The notes under the pieces were generated by a model that saw nothing but the letters and a program-made list of their open reading frames with translations, made no database searches and was not told the DNA's origin. From assembly GCA_963729935.1 (NCBI GenBank), contig CAVSPW010000005.1, positions 620,001 to 684,000 of the forward strand: a stretch of 64,000 nucleotides of DNA. Reading direction: 5' to 3'. The DNA comes from CAIKMD01 sp963729935. GTDB lineage: Bacteria; Pseudomonadota; Alphaproteobacteria; ATCC43930; CGMCC-115725. Both the position numbers and the translations under genes were made by a program. This document shows, piece after piece, positions 25,034 to 33,038 of the stretch; position 1 is the first letter of the stretch, and every line of letters starts with the position of its first letter.

Positions 25034-25813
25034 ATGCGTCTCGACGGCAAGGTGGCGGTGATCACGGGTGCGGCAAGCGGCATCGGCAAGGAAATAGCGC
25101 GCACCTATGTGCGCGAAGGTGCCAAGGTGGTGATCGCCGATCTCAATCTGAAAGGCGCCGAAGCCACCGCCGCCGAGCTCGGCGGCAGCGGCAAAGCGCT
25201 GGGCGTCGCCATGGATGTGACCAACGAGGCGCAAGTCGAAGCCGGTATGGCAAAGGCCATCGCCGGATTCGGCCGGCTCGACATCCTCGTCAGCAATGCC
25301 GGGATCCAGATCGTGGCGCCGATCGAGGAATTCGAGTTCGCGAAATGGAAGCAGCTCCTCGCGATCCATCTCGACGGCGCATTTCTGACGACGCGCACGG
25401 CCTTGCGTCAGATGTACAAGCAGGGTACCGGCGGCAGCGTCATCTATATGGGCTCGGTTCATTCGAAAGAGGCTTCGGTGCTGAAGGCGCCCTATGTCAC
25501 CGCCAAGCACGGACTGATCGGGCTGGCCAAGGTGGTCGCCAAGGAGGGCGCCAAGCACGGCGTCAGGGCCAACGTCATCTGCCCGGGCTTCGTGCGCACG
25601 CCGCTCGTCGACAAGCAGATCCCCGAACAGGCGAAGGAGCTCGGCATTTCCGAGGCCGATGTCATCAAGAACGTGATGCTGAAAGAGACCGTCGACGGCG
25701 AATTCACCACGGTCGAGGATGTGGCGGCGGCCGCGCTCTTCTTCGCCGGATTCGAGACCAACGCGCTGACCGGCCAGTCGCTGGTGGTCAGCCATGGCTG
25801 GTTCATGCAGTAA
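25034..25813 (+). CDS. bdhA: 3-hydroxybutyrate dehydrogenase (short-chain dehydrogenase)
   Basis: 259 residues. The NAD-binding TGAASGIG is at 11-18, SNAG at 87-90, and the catalytic triad is S141, Y154 and K158 (YVTAK). The C-terminal GHGW-like region (VVSHGWFMQ) and PGFVRTPLVDKQIPEQAKELG are distinctive of D-3-hydroxybutyrate dehydrogenases. The reaction interconverts 3-hydroxybutyrate and acetoacetate with NAD+. It follows the decarboxylase by 35 bases with AAGGAGG before the start, so the pair likely handles acetoacetate made from stored polyhydroxybutyrate. The family assignment is firm; the exact substrate follows from similarity. Confidence 0.85.
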   Translation: MRLDGKVAVITGAASGIGKEIARTYVREGAKVVIADLNLKGAEATAAELGGSGKALGVAMDVTNEAQVEAGMAKAIAGFGRLDILVSNAGIQIVAPIEEFEFAKWKQLLAIHLDGAFLTTRTALRQMYKQGTGGSVIYMGSVHSKEASVLKAPYVTAKHGLIGLAKVVAKEGAKHGVRANVICPGFVRTPLVDKQIPEQAKELGISEADVIKNVMLKETVDGEFTTVEDVAAAALFFAGFETNALTGQSLVVSHGWFMQ

Positions 25814-25825
25814 GGATTGAGCTTC

Positions 25826-25854
25826 GGCGCGGGGCCAAGACCCGGTGCCGCGCC
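25826..25854. terminator. Stem-loop between convergent genes
   Basis: GGCGCGG (25826-25832) and CCGCGCC (25848-25854) can form a seven-base-pair stem in the 54-base space between the 3-hydroxybutyrate dehydrogenase stop and the end of the convergent DUF2848 operon. It lacks a clear U-tract. It could end transcription from both sides. Confidence 0.35.
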
Positions 25855-25867
25855 CGGGCGACCGCGT

Positions 25868-26566
25868 TCAGCCGAGAATCGGCAGCGCCGCGATGTCGTA
25901 GCCATGCCCGATGCGCAGCCCGCGCACCGGATCTTCGATCTCGAACTCGAAGCGTGGCGCCGGCCTGATCCCTCCCTTGGCCGCGAGCGTTCCGCAAAAC
26001 ATGAGCGTGCCTTCGGCAAGACCGGCGGCGCCGGCATAGAGCTCGATCAGCTCTTGCGGCCGGCGCATCGCGGCGACCGAGCCTTCCTGATACAGCGTCC
26101 TCTTGCCCTCGCCGCACGCCCAGGAACGCAGGACGAGCTGGTCCCAATGCGCGGCGACGTCGTCGAGAACCCATAATTCGGGCGCGACCGGCTTCTCGCA
26201 CATCTGCTTCGAGACCGTGACGTTGTAGGCCTCGACCTTGCGATCGGTGTGGTCCGAACCGACACCGAGATAAAGCCTGCCGCCATGCCGCACCAGAACG
26301 AATTCGACCTCGCCGCTGGAATCGCCGCCCGCCGCCTCGATCGCCGTGCCGGTCGTGATACGGCTCGCTGCAACGCGATAAAAGATCGGCGTCGTCGCCG
26401 GGCGCGCGACGCCCAATGCTTCGAGCTCGCGGATATGCTTCTCGAGTGCCTCCTGGTCGCGTCCCGTCCAGCCGGCAATCACCGCATGCCGGATCGGGAC
26501 GGTCTCGCGCATCGTCCGGTCGCCGCGCCGGATCGAGAAACCGAGCGGATATTCCAGCGTCGTCAT
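25868..26566 (-). CDS. DUF2848 family protein (FAH-fold-like)
   Basis: 232 residues from ATG 26566, which overlaps the RidA stop by four bases (ATGA). The family is uncharacterised. By eye, GEVEFVLVRHGGRLYLGVGSDHTDR and FCGTLAAKGGIRPAPRFEFEIEDP resemble, in order, the metal-binding E-x-E, GND-x-S-x-R and GTP-x-G segments of fumarylacetoacetate hydrolases, so an FAH-like fold is my inference. FAH-fold enzymes include 2-oxopent-4-enoate hydratase and 4-oxalocrotonate decarboxylase of meta-cleavage pathways. It is the last gene of the ten-gene operon led by a LigA-like subunit. Confidence 0.75.
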   Translation of the reverse strand: MTTLEYPLGFSIRRGDRTMRETVPIRHAVIAGWTGRDQEALEKHIRELEALGVARPATTPIFYRVAASRITTGTAIEAAGGDSSGEVEFVLVRHGGRLYLGVGSDHTDRKVEAYNVTVSKQMCEKPVAPELWVLDDVAAHWDQLVLRSWACGEGKRTLYQEGSVAAMRRPQELIELYAGAAGLAEGTLMFCGTLAAKGGIRPAPRFEFEIEDPVRGLRIGHGYDIAALPILG

Positions 26567-26943
26567 TCCTGAATCACGGCGATGGCTTCCATCTCGCACA
26601 GCATATCCGGCCCCTTGAGCTCGACGATGGCCGAGGTCCGCGCCGGCAACGGCTCGGGCATCAGCTTCACATATTCCTCGTTGAACGCCTTCCAATCCGC
26701 GGCGTTGCGCAGGTAGACCGTGACCTTTGCGACATCGGCGAGCGAGCTTCCCGCGGCCTCGAGCACGCTTGCGATATTGCCGATGCAGCGGCGCGCCTGA
26801 TCGGCGATGTCGCCCATCTTGCCGGTTTCGCGATTGCGCCCGGCCTGACCGGAGCAGAACACCATGTTGCCGATCCGGATGGCCTGGTTGAAGGGGCCGG
26901 TGGGCGTCGGGGCCTTGTCGGTTCGGATGGCCTGTTTTTTCAT
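26563..26943 (-). CDS. RidA/YjgF family enamine or imine deaminase-like protein
   Basis: 126 residues, the standard RidA length. GPFNQAIRIGNMVFCSGQAG and VAKVTVYLRNAADWKAFNEEYVKLM are core motifs, and the PARTSAIVELKGPDMLCEMEAIAV ending holds the conserved Arg (P-x-R-T) and Glu of the active cleft. RidA hydrolyses reactive enamines; 2-aminomuconate deaminase of the 2-aminophenol pathway belongs to this superfamily. ATG 26943 overlaps the stop of the HbpS gene by four bases, and its own stop overlaps the DUF2848 start, so these three genes are translationally coupled. Confidence 0.92.
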   Translation of the reverse strand: MKKQAIRTDKAPTPTGPFNQAIRIGNMVFCSGQAGRNRETGKMGDIADQARRCIGNIASVLEAAGSSLADVAKVTVYLRNAADWKAFNEEYVKLMPEPLPARTSAIVELKGPDMLCEMEAIAVIQE

Positions 26944-27371
26944 GACTTGTCCTTGCCGGTGCCGGGCTTCGCCGCGCCCAAGGCCTCGACGGTCTTGCGC
27001 GCGACCTCGTGATCGGAATCGGGCGACGAGCCGCCAACGCCGATGGCGCCGATGCAAACGCCGTTCTCGTAGATCGGCACGCCGCCCTTGTTGAGCGTGA
27101 CGCCGCCCGGAATGATCTCGGTCAGGCTCATCGGATAGAGCGGCCTATCGGCCCATTGCTCCATGAGCTTCGCCGTCGATTTGCGAAAGGCGGCGGCCAG
27201 CCGCGCCTTGCCCGTCGCCATATAGGGACCGTGCCAAGCCTCTTCCTTGCCGCGCGCCACGAGGATGGGATGGCCGGCGGCATCGACGATCGCGACCGAG
27301 ACTTCGACGCCCTTGGCCGCGCCGATGGATTTCGCGGTCTCGAGAAACTTCATCGCCGTTGCGAAATCCAT
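26940..27371 (-). CDS. GlcG/HbpS family protein
   Basis: 143 residues of the GlcG/HbpS (DUF336) family: SVAIVDAAGHPILVARGKEEAWHGPYMATGKARLAAAF and IPGGVTLNKGGVPIYENGVCIGAIGVGGSSPDSDHEVARKTVEA are characteristic. Members bind heme or cobalamin-like ligands or stand in catabolic operons with unclear roles, for example beside propanediol or glycolate genes. There is no signal peptide. It lies 19 bases after the amidohydrolase and overlaps the RidA gene. Its role here is unknown. Confidence 0.88.
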   Translation of the reverse strand: MDFATAMKFLETAKSIGAAKGVEVSVAIVDAAGHPILVARGKEEAWHGPYMATGKARLAAAFRKSTAKLMEQWADRPLYPMSLTEIIPGGVTLNKGGVPIYENGVCIGAIGVGGSSPDSDHEVARKTVEALGAAKPGTGKDKS

Positions 27372-27390
27372 GTGCGTCGTTCCCGGGCCG

Positions 27391-28575
27391 TCAGCTCATC
27401 CGCAGATACCGGTCGGCATTGCCGGCCAGCAGGTTCTTCATCGCGGCCGGCTCGATAATGTTACCCCATTTGAGCACGTTGTCGACCGAATGCGGCCAGT
27501 CGCTTTCCGGATGCGGAAAATCCGAGGCGTACATCAGGCATTGATCGCCGAGGATGTCGATCACCGCCTTGGTCATGAGCGGTCCTTCATGGGATTCGAT
27601 GCAGATGCAGACGCGGCCTTGCCTGGCATAGTCGCTCGGGAGGTATTTGAGCGGCGGCACGACGCCCTTGACGTAATGCACCTGGCTGTCGAGGCGCAGC
27701 AGCCAATTGGGCAGCCAGCCATGGCCGGTCTCGGAATAGCCGACCTTGATGTTCGGGTAGCGATCGAGGATGCCGCCGCAGATCACGTAAGCGAGCGAGC
27801 GCTGCGCGCCCCAGGGATGGGCGGCCGTACGCGCGATCGCCGAATTTCCCCAGATGTCGCGATATCCAGGGAAATAGGGCGGCTCGTAGAAAAAGCTGTG
27901 ATGCATGATCGGCAGATGCAGATCGTTCATCACCTGCCAGAGCGGATCGAGATCGGGATCGTCGATCGGCATTCCTTCGGGCAGGGACGGCCACACGCAG
28001 GAAAGCCAGTTCTCTTTGCCGATCTTCTTCAACTGCTCGACCGCCCAGGGAATGTTCTTGCCGGGCGCGAGGAAGAGACCCTTAAGCCGGTTGGTGTCAG
28101 CGCTGCAGAATTCGCGCATATAATTGTGGTAGGCGTCGTAAAGCCCGGTGGTGATCGCCGGATCGAGCGCGCTCGATGCCGGCGCCCAGGTGCCGGGAAT
28201 GAGCACGTTCACGTCGACACCTTCCACGGTCATGTCCTCGAGCCGGCCATGCGAATTGTCGTGCTGGATGCGCTCGTGACAGATCGATTTGGAGATGTTG
28301 GCGACCCGGCCTTCGACCGCGCCCGCGCCGCCTTTTTCGATCTTCTCGGCGCCCGGCTTCTGACCGGCAATCCGATTATAGGGGATCGGATTGACCTTGA
28401 TGGTGTGCCATGGCTCTTTCGGATGACCGCGGCCTTCGGGCGACTTCATTTCGCGGATATAGGGCTTGAGTTCGTCCCAGCGCTCCTTCACCGCCTTGCC
28501 CGCAAAACGGTGCAGCACCTCCAAGGAAGGCGTGACGTGGCTGTCCACGTCGATGACCCTGTATCCATTACGCAT
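27391..28575 (-). CDS. Amidohydrolase family protein (ACMSD-like decarboxylase/hydrolase)
   Basis: 394 residues. The metal-dependent TIM-barrel motifs are VIDVDSHVTPSLEV near the start, VNVLIPG, LHLPIMHHSFFY, GILDRYPNIKVGYSETGHGWLPNWLLRLD and MYASDFPHPESDWPHS (the metal-ligand Asp). The DSHV variant is the branch that includes 2-amino-3-carboxymuconate-6-semialdehyde decarboxylase-like and hydrolytic enzymes. ATG 28575 follows GGGAGAAG; the extension to 28665 is unlikely. In the operon it follows a ring-cleavage pair and a gamma-glutamyl hydrolase, which makes a decarboxylase role on a cleaved ring attractive but unproven. Confidence 0.88.
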   Translation of the reverse strand: MRNGYRVIDVDSHVTPSLEVLHRFAGKAVKERWDELKPYIREMKSPEGRGHPKEPWHTIKVNPIPYNRIAGQKPGAEKIEKGGAGAVEGRVANISKSICHERIQHDNSHGRLEDMTVEGVDVNVLIPGTWAPASSALDPAITTGLYDAYHNYMREFCSADTNRLKGLFLAPGKNIPWAVEQLKKIGKENWLSCVWPSLPEGMPIDDPDLDPLWQVMNDLHLPIMHHSFFYEPPYFPGYRDIWGNSAIARTAAHPWGAQRSLAYVICGGILDRYPNIKVGYSETGHGWLPNWLLRLDSQVHYVKGVVPPLKYLPSDYARQGRVCICIESHEGPLMTKAVIDILGDQCLMYASDFPHPESDWPHSVDNVLKWGNIIEPAAMKNLLAGNADRYLRMS

Positions 28576-28709
28576 AGACTTCTCCCAATCCTTTTTCCTG
28601 CACCATGCTCGCGATGCTAAGAAGCGGCCGATCGCGAAGCAAAACGAATTTCCAGATAGAGGCATAAGCGCGGCTTATACGAGAACAGGCGCGGCACGAT
28701 CGGCACCCC

Positions 28710-30257
28710 CTACCAGCCAACCGCGGTTGCCGCGCGGCGCCGATCGGCTATGCCGAGCAAGGCGCCATCCGCGACGAGCGCCGCCTTGATCGAGCCGAAG
28801 CTGATCCAGCCGTCGCGCATCGCCTTGGCCTCGGGATCGGCGCCGAGAACCGCGCGCCGCAGCGCCTCGTCCATCCCCTCCTCGACTACGAGCTTGCCCT
28901 TGAAATCGACCGACCAGCGCGGCGCCGCAACGGCTTCCACCGGGTTCTCGCCGCAAGCCAGCACGCGGGCGATAAACTGCGCCAAGGTGCAGGTCTGGCC
29001 CACCGTGCCCGGCGTGCCGACGCTCATGGTCAAGCGCCCATTCTTCATCACAAGGCAGGGCGCGAGCGTGTTGGCCGGGCGTTTGGCGGGCGCCACGCAA
29101 TTGGCGCTGGCGGTATTGGTGTCGAAGCCCGCCATGCGATTGTTGAGCAGAATTCCCGTGCCCTCGAGCACGACACAAGCGCCATAGGGCGCAGACACGC
29201 TCTCGATCAAGGATACCGCCATGCCATCGCGGTCGATGACGACCGCGCAGGTGGTGCAACGGTCGCGCGCCTCGGCCGGGGGCGCGCCGCCTTTGTCATT
29301 GCGGCGGTCGGGCTTCGCGATCGCGGCGGCGAGCCTGTCCCGCAATTCGCCCTCGACCAAGCTGGGATCGGCGACCAACGCCGCCGCCTCGCGATAGGCG
29401 CTGCGGCGCGCCGCGTAACCGCGCGCGATGAAATCGGGACTTTGGGGATCGACGGCGTCCACGTGGCTCGCTTCGAGGTCCAAGAGTTGGAACAGCAATG
29501 TCGCGCCGAAGGAATTGGGCGGCATGGTCAGGACTTCGTGCCCATAAAAGGGCGCCGCAATCGGCGCCTGCCACAGCGACGCGTGACGAGCCAGATCCTC
29601 GGGCAGGATCAACCCGCCGAGCATCGCGCTCGCCGCCCCGATGCGATCGGCGATCTCGCCTTGGTAGAACGCCGCGACGCCGCCATCGGCAACCAGGCGG
29701 AGCACCCGCGCCAATTCCAGCTGGACGAAGCGTGCCCCTTCGGCGAGCGGCTTGCCTCCCGGGAGAAAGAGCGCGCTCGCGGCTTCGTTCCGCGCCAACA
29801 AGGTGGCGCGCTCGGCGGTATTGAGGGCGAGTTGGCGATGGACCGGAAACCCCTCCTCGGCGAGACGGATCGCGGGCTGCATCAAGCTCCCGAGATCGCG
29901 CGTGCCGAAACGCGTCTGAAGATCGCCCAATCCGCACAGCAGGCCGGGGATTGTCGCCGAATGGATGCCGTTGGCCGGGATGCCCGCGGCGAAACGATCG
30001 AGCGTCGCCGCCGCGGGCGAGCACCCGGTGCCGTTGAGACCCGCTGTCGCGCCCGATCGTGGATCGTAGACCAGCGCGTAGAGGTCCCCGCCCAAGGTGC
30101 AGGCATAAGGGCAGACCACCGACAGGACCAAGGCGGCGGCAATAGCGGCATCGACGGCGTTGCCGCCTTCGCGCAAGACGGCAAGCGCCGCGTCGCTCGC
30201 CAGACCGTGTCCGGTGGCGACAATGCCGTTCGTGCCGCGCGCGGTCTGGACCTTCAA
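28710..30257 (-). CDS. Gamma-glutamyltransferase (gamma-glutamyl hydrolase-like) family protein, no signal peptide
   Basis: 515 residues. The start is a TTG at 30257 whose last bases overlap the ATPase stop (TTGA); GAGGCG lies upstream. GTNGIVATGHGLASDAALAVLREGGNAVDAAIAAA is the N-terminal hallmark. The autocleavage site reads CTTCAVVIDRDGMAVSLIES with the nucleophile at T335; enterobacterial enzymes have TTH here, so the next residue is changed to Cys. TGILLNNRMAGF is conserved. Normal enzymes are periplasmic, but this one starts without a signal and is probably cytoplasmic. It cleaves gamma-glutamyl bonds; its place after an importer suggests it deconjugates the imported molecule. Confidence 0.88.
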   Translation of the reverse strand: MKVQTARGTNGIVATGHGLASDAALAVLREGGNAVDAAIAAALVLSVVCPYACTLGGDLYALVYDPRSGATAGLNGTGCSPAAATLDRFAAGIPANGIHSATIPGLLCGLGDLQTRFGTRDLGSLMQPAIRLAEEGFPVHRQLALNTAERATLLARNEAASALFLPGGKPLAEGARFVQLELARVLRLVADGGVAAFYQGEIADRIGAASAMLGGLILPEDLARHASLWQAPIAAPFYGHEVLTMPPNSFGATLLFQLLDLEASHVDAVDPQSPDFIARGYAARRSAYREAAALVADPSLVEGELRDRLAAAIAKPDRRNDKGGAPPAEARDRCTTCAVVIDRDGMAVSLIESVSAPYGACVVLEGTGILLNNRMAGFDTNTASANCVAPAKRPANTLAPCLVMKNGRLTMSVGTPGTVGQTCTLAQFIARVLACGENPVEAVAAPRWSVDFKGKLVVEEGMDEALRRAVLGADPEAKAMRDGWISFGSIKAALVADGALLGIADRRRAATAVGW

Positions 30258-31147
30258 TCGCGAGCGCCTCGGCCGGAATCCGATTTCGTCGCCCGCATGT
30301 AGAATTCGGATTGGGGGTCGGCCGCGACCATCGCCTTGATCCGCTCCCACAGATGATGCCGCATTTCGACGAATTCGCGCCTTTCGCGGACGTCGTATTC
30401 CCAGCGCGGATGCGGCAGATCGACATCCAGGATTTCGGCCACCTGACCCGGGCGCGGGCGCAACAACACGATGCGATCGGACAACAGCACCGCCTCGTCG
30501 ACGCTGTGGGTCACGAAGACGACGACGCTTTTGTGCCGCTGCCAGATCTTCATCAATTCGAGCTGCATGAACTCGCGGGTTTGAGCATCGAGGCTGGCGA
30601 AGGGCTCGTCCATCAAGAGGTAGTGCGGCTCGGCAATGAGCGCGCGGGCAAGCGCCGCCCGCTGCTTCATTCCGCCCGACAGCTCGTTCGGGTAGGAATC
30701 GGCGAAGCGCCTCAAGCCCACCATGTCGAGATAGTAATCCGCACGTTCGGCGCGCGCATTTGCGTCCATACCGTCGAGCTCGACCGGGAACGAGACATTG
30801 TCCCGAATCGTGCGCCACGGCATCAGCCGGAAGGACTGAAAGACGAAGCCCATATGTGGGCCGGGACGCGGCGGCGCGCCTCCGATCAAAATCTCGCCCG
30901 CATCCGGAGAGATCAGCCCGTTCAGCATCCGCAGCAACGTCGTCTTGCCGCAGCCCGACGGACCAACCAGGGTCACGAAAGTATTCGACTTGATATCCAG
31001 CGAGACCTGCTGCAACGCTTGAACGCCGGTCAATTCCTTGGCCCGGCGAAAAGTCTTGGAGACGTTGCGGACGACAATGCCCGCGTCGTCGCCCGCCGGA
31101 CCTCTGCCCGCCACGGGAGCGGTATCCGCGGCAGCGACGTCGCCCAT
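30254..31147 (-). CDS. ABC transporter ATP-binding protein (nitrate/sulfonate/taurine type)
   Basis: 297 residues. Walker A is GPSGCGKTT (62-70), the Q-loop VFQSFRLMPWRT, the signature LSGGMKQR (156-163) and Walker B YLLMDEPFASLD. The H-loop THSVDEA and the TauB/SsuB-like MPWRT match sulfonate-nitrate importers. The start ATG is at 31147 overlapping the binding-protein stop (TGATG). A longer frame to 31603 is an overlap artefact. It energises the permease at 33039 and the binding protein at 31147. Confidence 0.93.
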   Translation of the reverse strand: MGDVAAADTAPVAGRGPAGDDAGIVVRNVSKTFRRAKELTGVQALQQVSLDIKSNTFVTLVGPSGCGKTTLLRMLNGLISPDAGEILIGGAPPRPGPHMGFVFQSFRLMPWRTIRDNVSFPVELDGMDANARAERADYYLDMVGLRRFADSYPNELSGGMKQRAALARALIAEPHYLLMDEPFASLDAQTREFMQLELMKIWQRHKSVVVFVTHSVDEAVLLSDRIVLLRPRPGQVAEILDVDLPHPRWEYDVRERREFVEMRHHLWERIKAMVAADPQSEFYMRATKSDSGRGARD

Positions 31148-32175
31148 CAGCGTCCCGTCTCGTCCATGCCGCGTTGGCTCCCGAGATCCTTGAGGACGGC
31201 ATCGACGTAGCTCGTATCGATCCAATCGCCCGGCTCGACGCGGCGCAAATCCTTGAATTCCGGACCTTGATAATCCATGTCGGTGGTGAACTTGATCTCC
31301 TTGAGATTGAGCCCGCCATTGACGCCCCAGCTCTTGCGATAGGCCTGCGACAAGGTCTCGAGCGCTTCCCGCTTCACGTCCGGGCGCGCCACCGCCATGG
31401 CATTGACCCAGAGCTTCGGGTTTTTCGCAAAATCGCGTGACGCCATGATGATTCCGCGGACGACGCCCGCGATTTCCTTCGCCTTGGTCTTGGCGGTATC
31501 GGCGGTCACGACGTTCAGCTTGCTGACGAAGGGCGCCAGCCGGTAGAAATTCTGCTGATCGACGAGTATGGCGAGATTGCTCTTGTCGGGCACCGTCGTC
31601 CAAATGCCGATCGATACCGCCGTTGCGTCGATCCGTCCGGCAATCAGCGACCGGGCGCGAACCGGGGGCTGGCCGATCGCGAGATATTGCAAGGTGTCGA
31701 CCGGGACGCCGAGATTGCTCAGGACGGCGCGGCTCAGGATATAATCGGCGCTGCCGACACGCGCCACGCCGAAGATCTTGCCTTCGAGCGCCTGAGGCGT
31801 CGCGATCGTCTTCTTGGCTGCGATCAGAAAAGGCAAAGCCTTGTCGGGCGAGATGACGCCTTTCAGCTTCATCTGGTCGCGGCCGATGAGCTGTAGCGCC
31901 GTGTCGGTCGCGATATTTGCCATGTCGCCCTGGCCCGAGCGCAGCGCGGCGACCGCCGACGGCGTTTGTTGCACCCGTACGAGTTCGACGTCGACCCCGG
32001 CCTTTTTGTAATAGCCGAGCCGGAGGGCGAGATCCGTAACCGAGTTGGGAACGAGCGGCGTTTCGGTCTCGGTGACGATGATCTTGAACGGATCGGCACG
32101 CGCCGGGATCCCGATGGCGAGCGCGCCGACGAGGGCGAACGCCAAGACAAATTGATCGACTTTCCCTGTCATCAT
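31147..32175 (-). CDS. ABC transporter substrate-binding protein (NMT1/THI5-, SsuA-like)
   Basis: 342 residues. The N-terminal signal is MMTGKVDQFVLAFALVGALAIGIPARA, with cleavage after ARA. Then a type-II periplasmic fold: LRLGYYKKAGVDVELVRVQQTPSAVAALRSGQGDMANIATDTALQL is the usual first lobe. Two start codons (32175 and 32172) follow GAGGAG; the first is listed. The family binds nitrate, taurine, sulfonates, thiamine precursors or aromatic acids (phthalate, for example). It belongs with the permease and ATPase, but LigB-like and LigA-like genes are placed between and around them, which suggests that the ligand is the dioxygenase pathway's substrate. Confidence 0.92.
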   Translation of the reverse strand: MMTGKVDQFVLAFALVGALAIGIPARADPFKIIVTETETPLVPNSVTDLALRLGYYKKAGVDVELVRVQQTPSAVAALRSGQGDMANIATDTALQLIGRDQMKLKGVISPDKALPFLIAAKKTIATPQALEGKIFGVARVGSADYILSRAVLSNLGVPVDTLQYLAIGQPPVRARSLIAGRIDATAVSIGIWTTVPDKSNLAILVDQQNFYRLAPFVSKLNVVTADTAKTKAKEIAGVVRGIIMASRDFAKNPKLWVNAMAVARPDVKREALETLSQAYRKSWGVNGGLNLKEIKFTTDMDYQGPEFKDLRRVEPGDWIDTSYVDAVLKDLGSQRGMDETGR

Positions 32176-32182
32176 GATCTCC

Positions 32183-33016
32183 TCATCCCATGTTCCAGAA
32201 CGCGACCGGGCAGGTGCCGACACCCTTGACCGGCTTGTGTTGAATGAAAGTCGGCGGTTTGTCTTCGACCACGCCGAGCACCGTTACGTAGTTCAGGAAT
32301 TCGGCGGTCGAATTCCCTTCCTCGATGAGGCGCGGCACCGTCAGGATCTTGAGGATCTCGTCGCGATGGCCGAGCCGCATCTGCTCGAGCATCCAGCGTT
32401 GCAAATCGAAATTGTAGTGGCCCATCTTCGGGCCGCCGACCTCGACGGTGAGGTTGAAGGATCCGATCACCGCGACGCGCTCCGAGCCGGGCCAGGCTTC
32501 GATCCCGCGGCGGAGGAATTGGCCGAGCTCGTACCAGCGCTGATTGGTCGGAATGGGATAGCCGAAGGCGTTGGTCATTACCGGAACCATCGGCAAATCC
32601 TCTTCGGGCCGAACGAAAGAGAGCGGAACGGTGAAGGCGTGATCGATCTTGAAGTCGTGGACCTGCGAGAACTGGATCCCCTTCTCGATGCCGTCGCGCA
32701 ACAGGAATTGCGCGAGCCCCTGATGCACGTTGGCGCGGTATCGCGGAAGGTGCATGACGTCCGTCTCGTACCAGAACGGCCCTTCCGCAACCGGGCCCAT
32801 GCCGATCGCGAAGGTCGGCAGGTTGTCGAAGAAGAAATTGTCGAGATGATCGTTGGCGACGCCGACGATGAGATCGGGCTTGGTCTCGGCCAGCATGCGC
32901 CGCACCTCGCCGAAGGTCGCGTAAAGCGTCTGCATGTCGGTCGGATCGGCTTGATCGCGGTTCCAGAAAATGCGCGGGTTGTGCGTCGAGGCGATCACCG
33001 AAACAATTTGCGCCAT
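32183..33016 (-). CDS. LigB-type extradiol dioxygenase catalytic subunit, divergent
   Basis: 277 residues. IASTHNPRIFW gives the iron ligand H12, VGVANDHLDNFF the second His (H57) and STAEFLNYVTVLGV the Glu ligand. The motif GGLSH, whose His acts as the acid-base in protocatechuate 4,5-dioxygenase, is here GSFNLTVEVGGP, without His. ATG 33016 has GGAG upstream. A LigA-like partner is encoded at 33869, separated by the ABC permease gene. The family includes 2-aminophenol 1,6-dioxygenase subunits. The loss of the catalytic His may mean altered chemistry, or a non-catalytic subunit. Confidence 0.88.
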   Translation of the reverse strand: MAQIVSVIASTHNPRIFWNRDQADPTDMQTLYATFGEVRRMLAETKPDLIVGVANDHLDNFFFDNLPTFAIGMGPVAEGPFWYETDVMHLPRYRANVHQGLAQFLLRDGIEKGIQFSQVHDFKIDHAFTVPLSFVRPEEDLPMVPVMTNAFGYPIPTNQRWYELGQFLRRGIEAWPGSERVAVIGSFNLTVEVGGPKMGHYNFDLQRWMLEQMRLGHRDEILKILTVPRLIEEGNSTAEFLNYVTVLGVVEDKPPTFIQHKPVKGVGTCPVAFWNMG

Positions 33017-33038
33017 GGGACTTTTCTCCGACTTCGAT

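Noticed and set aside
27247..28620. 457-codon plus-strand frame over the ACMSD-like gene
   Set aside because: Antisense shadow of a gene with clear metal-binding motifs.
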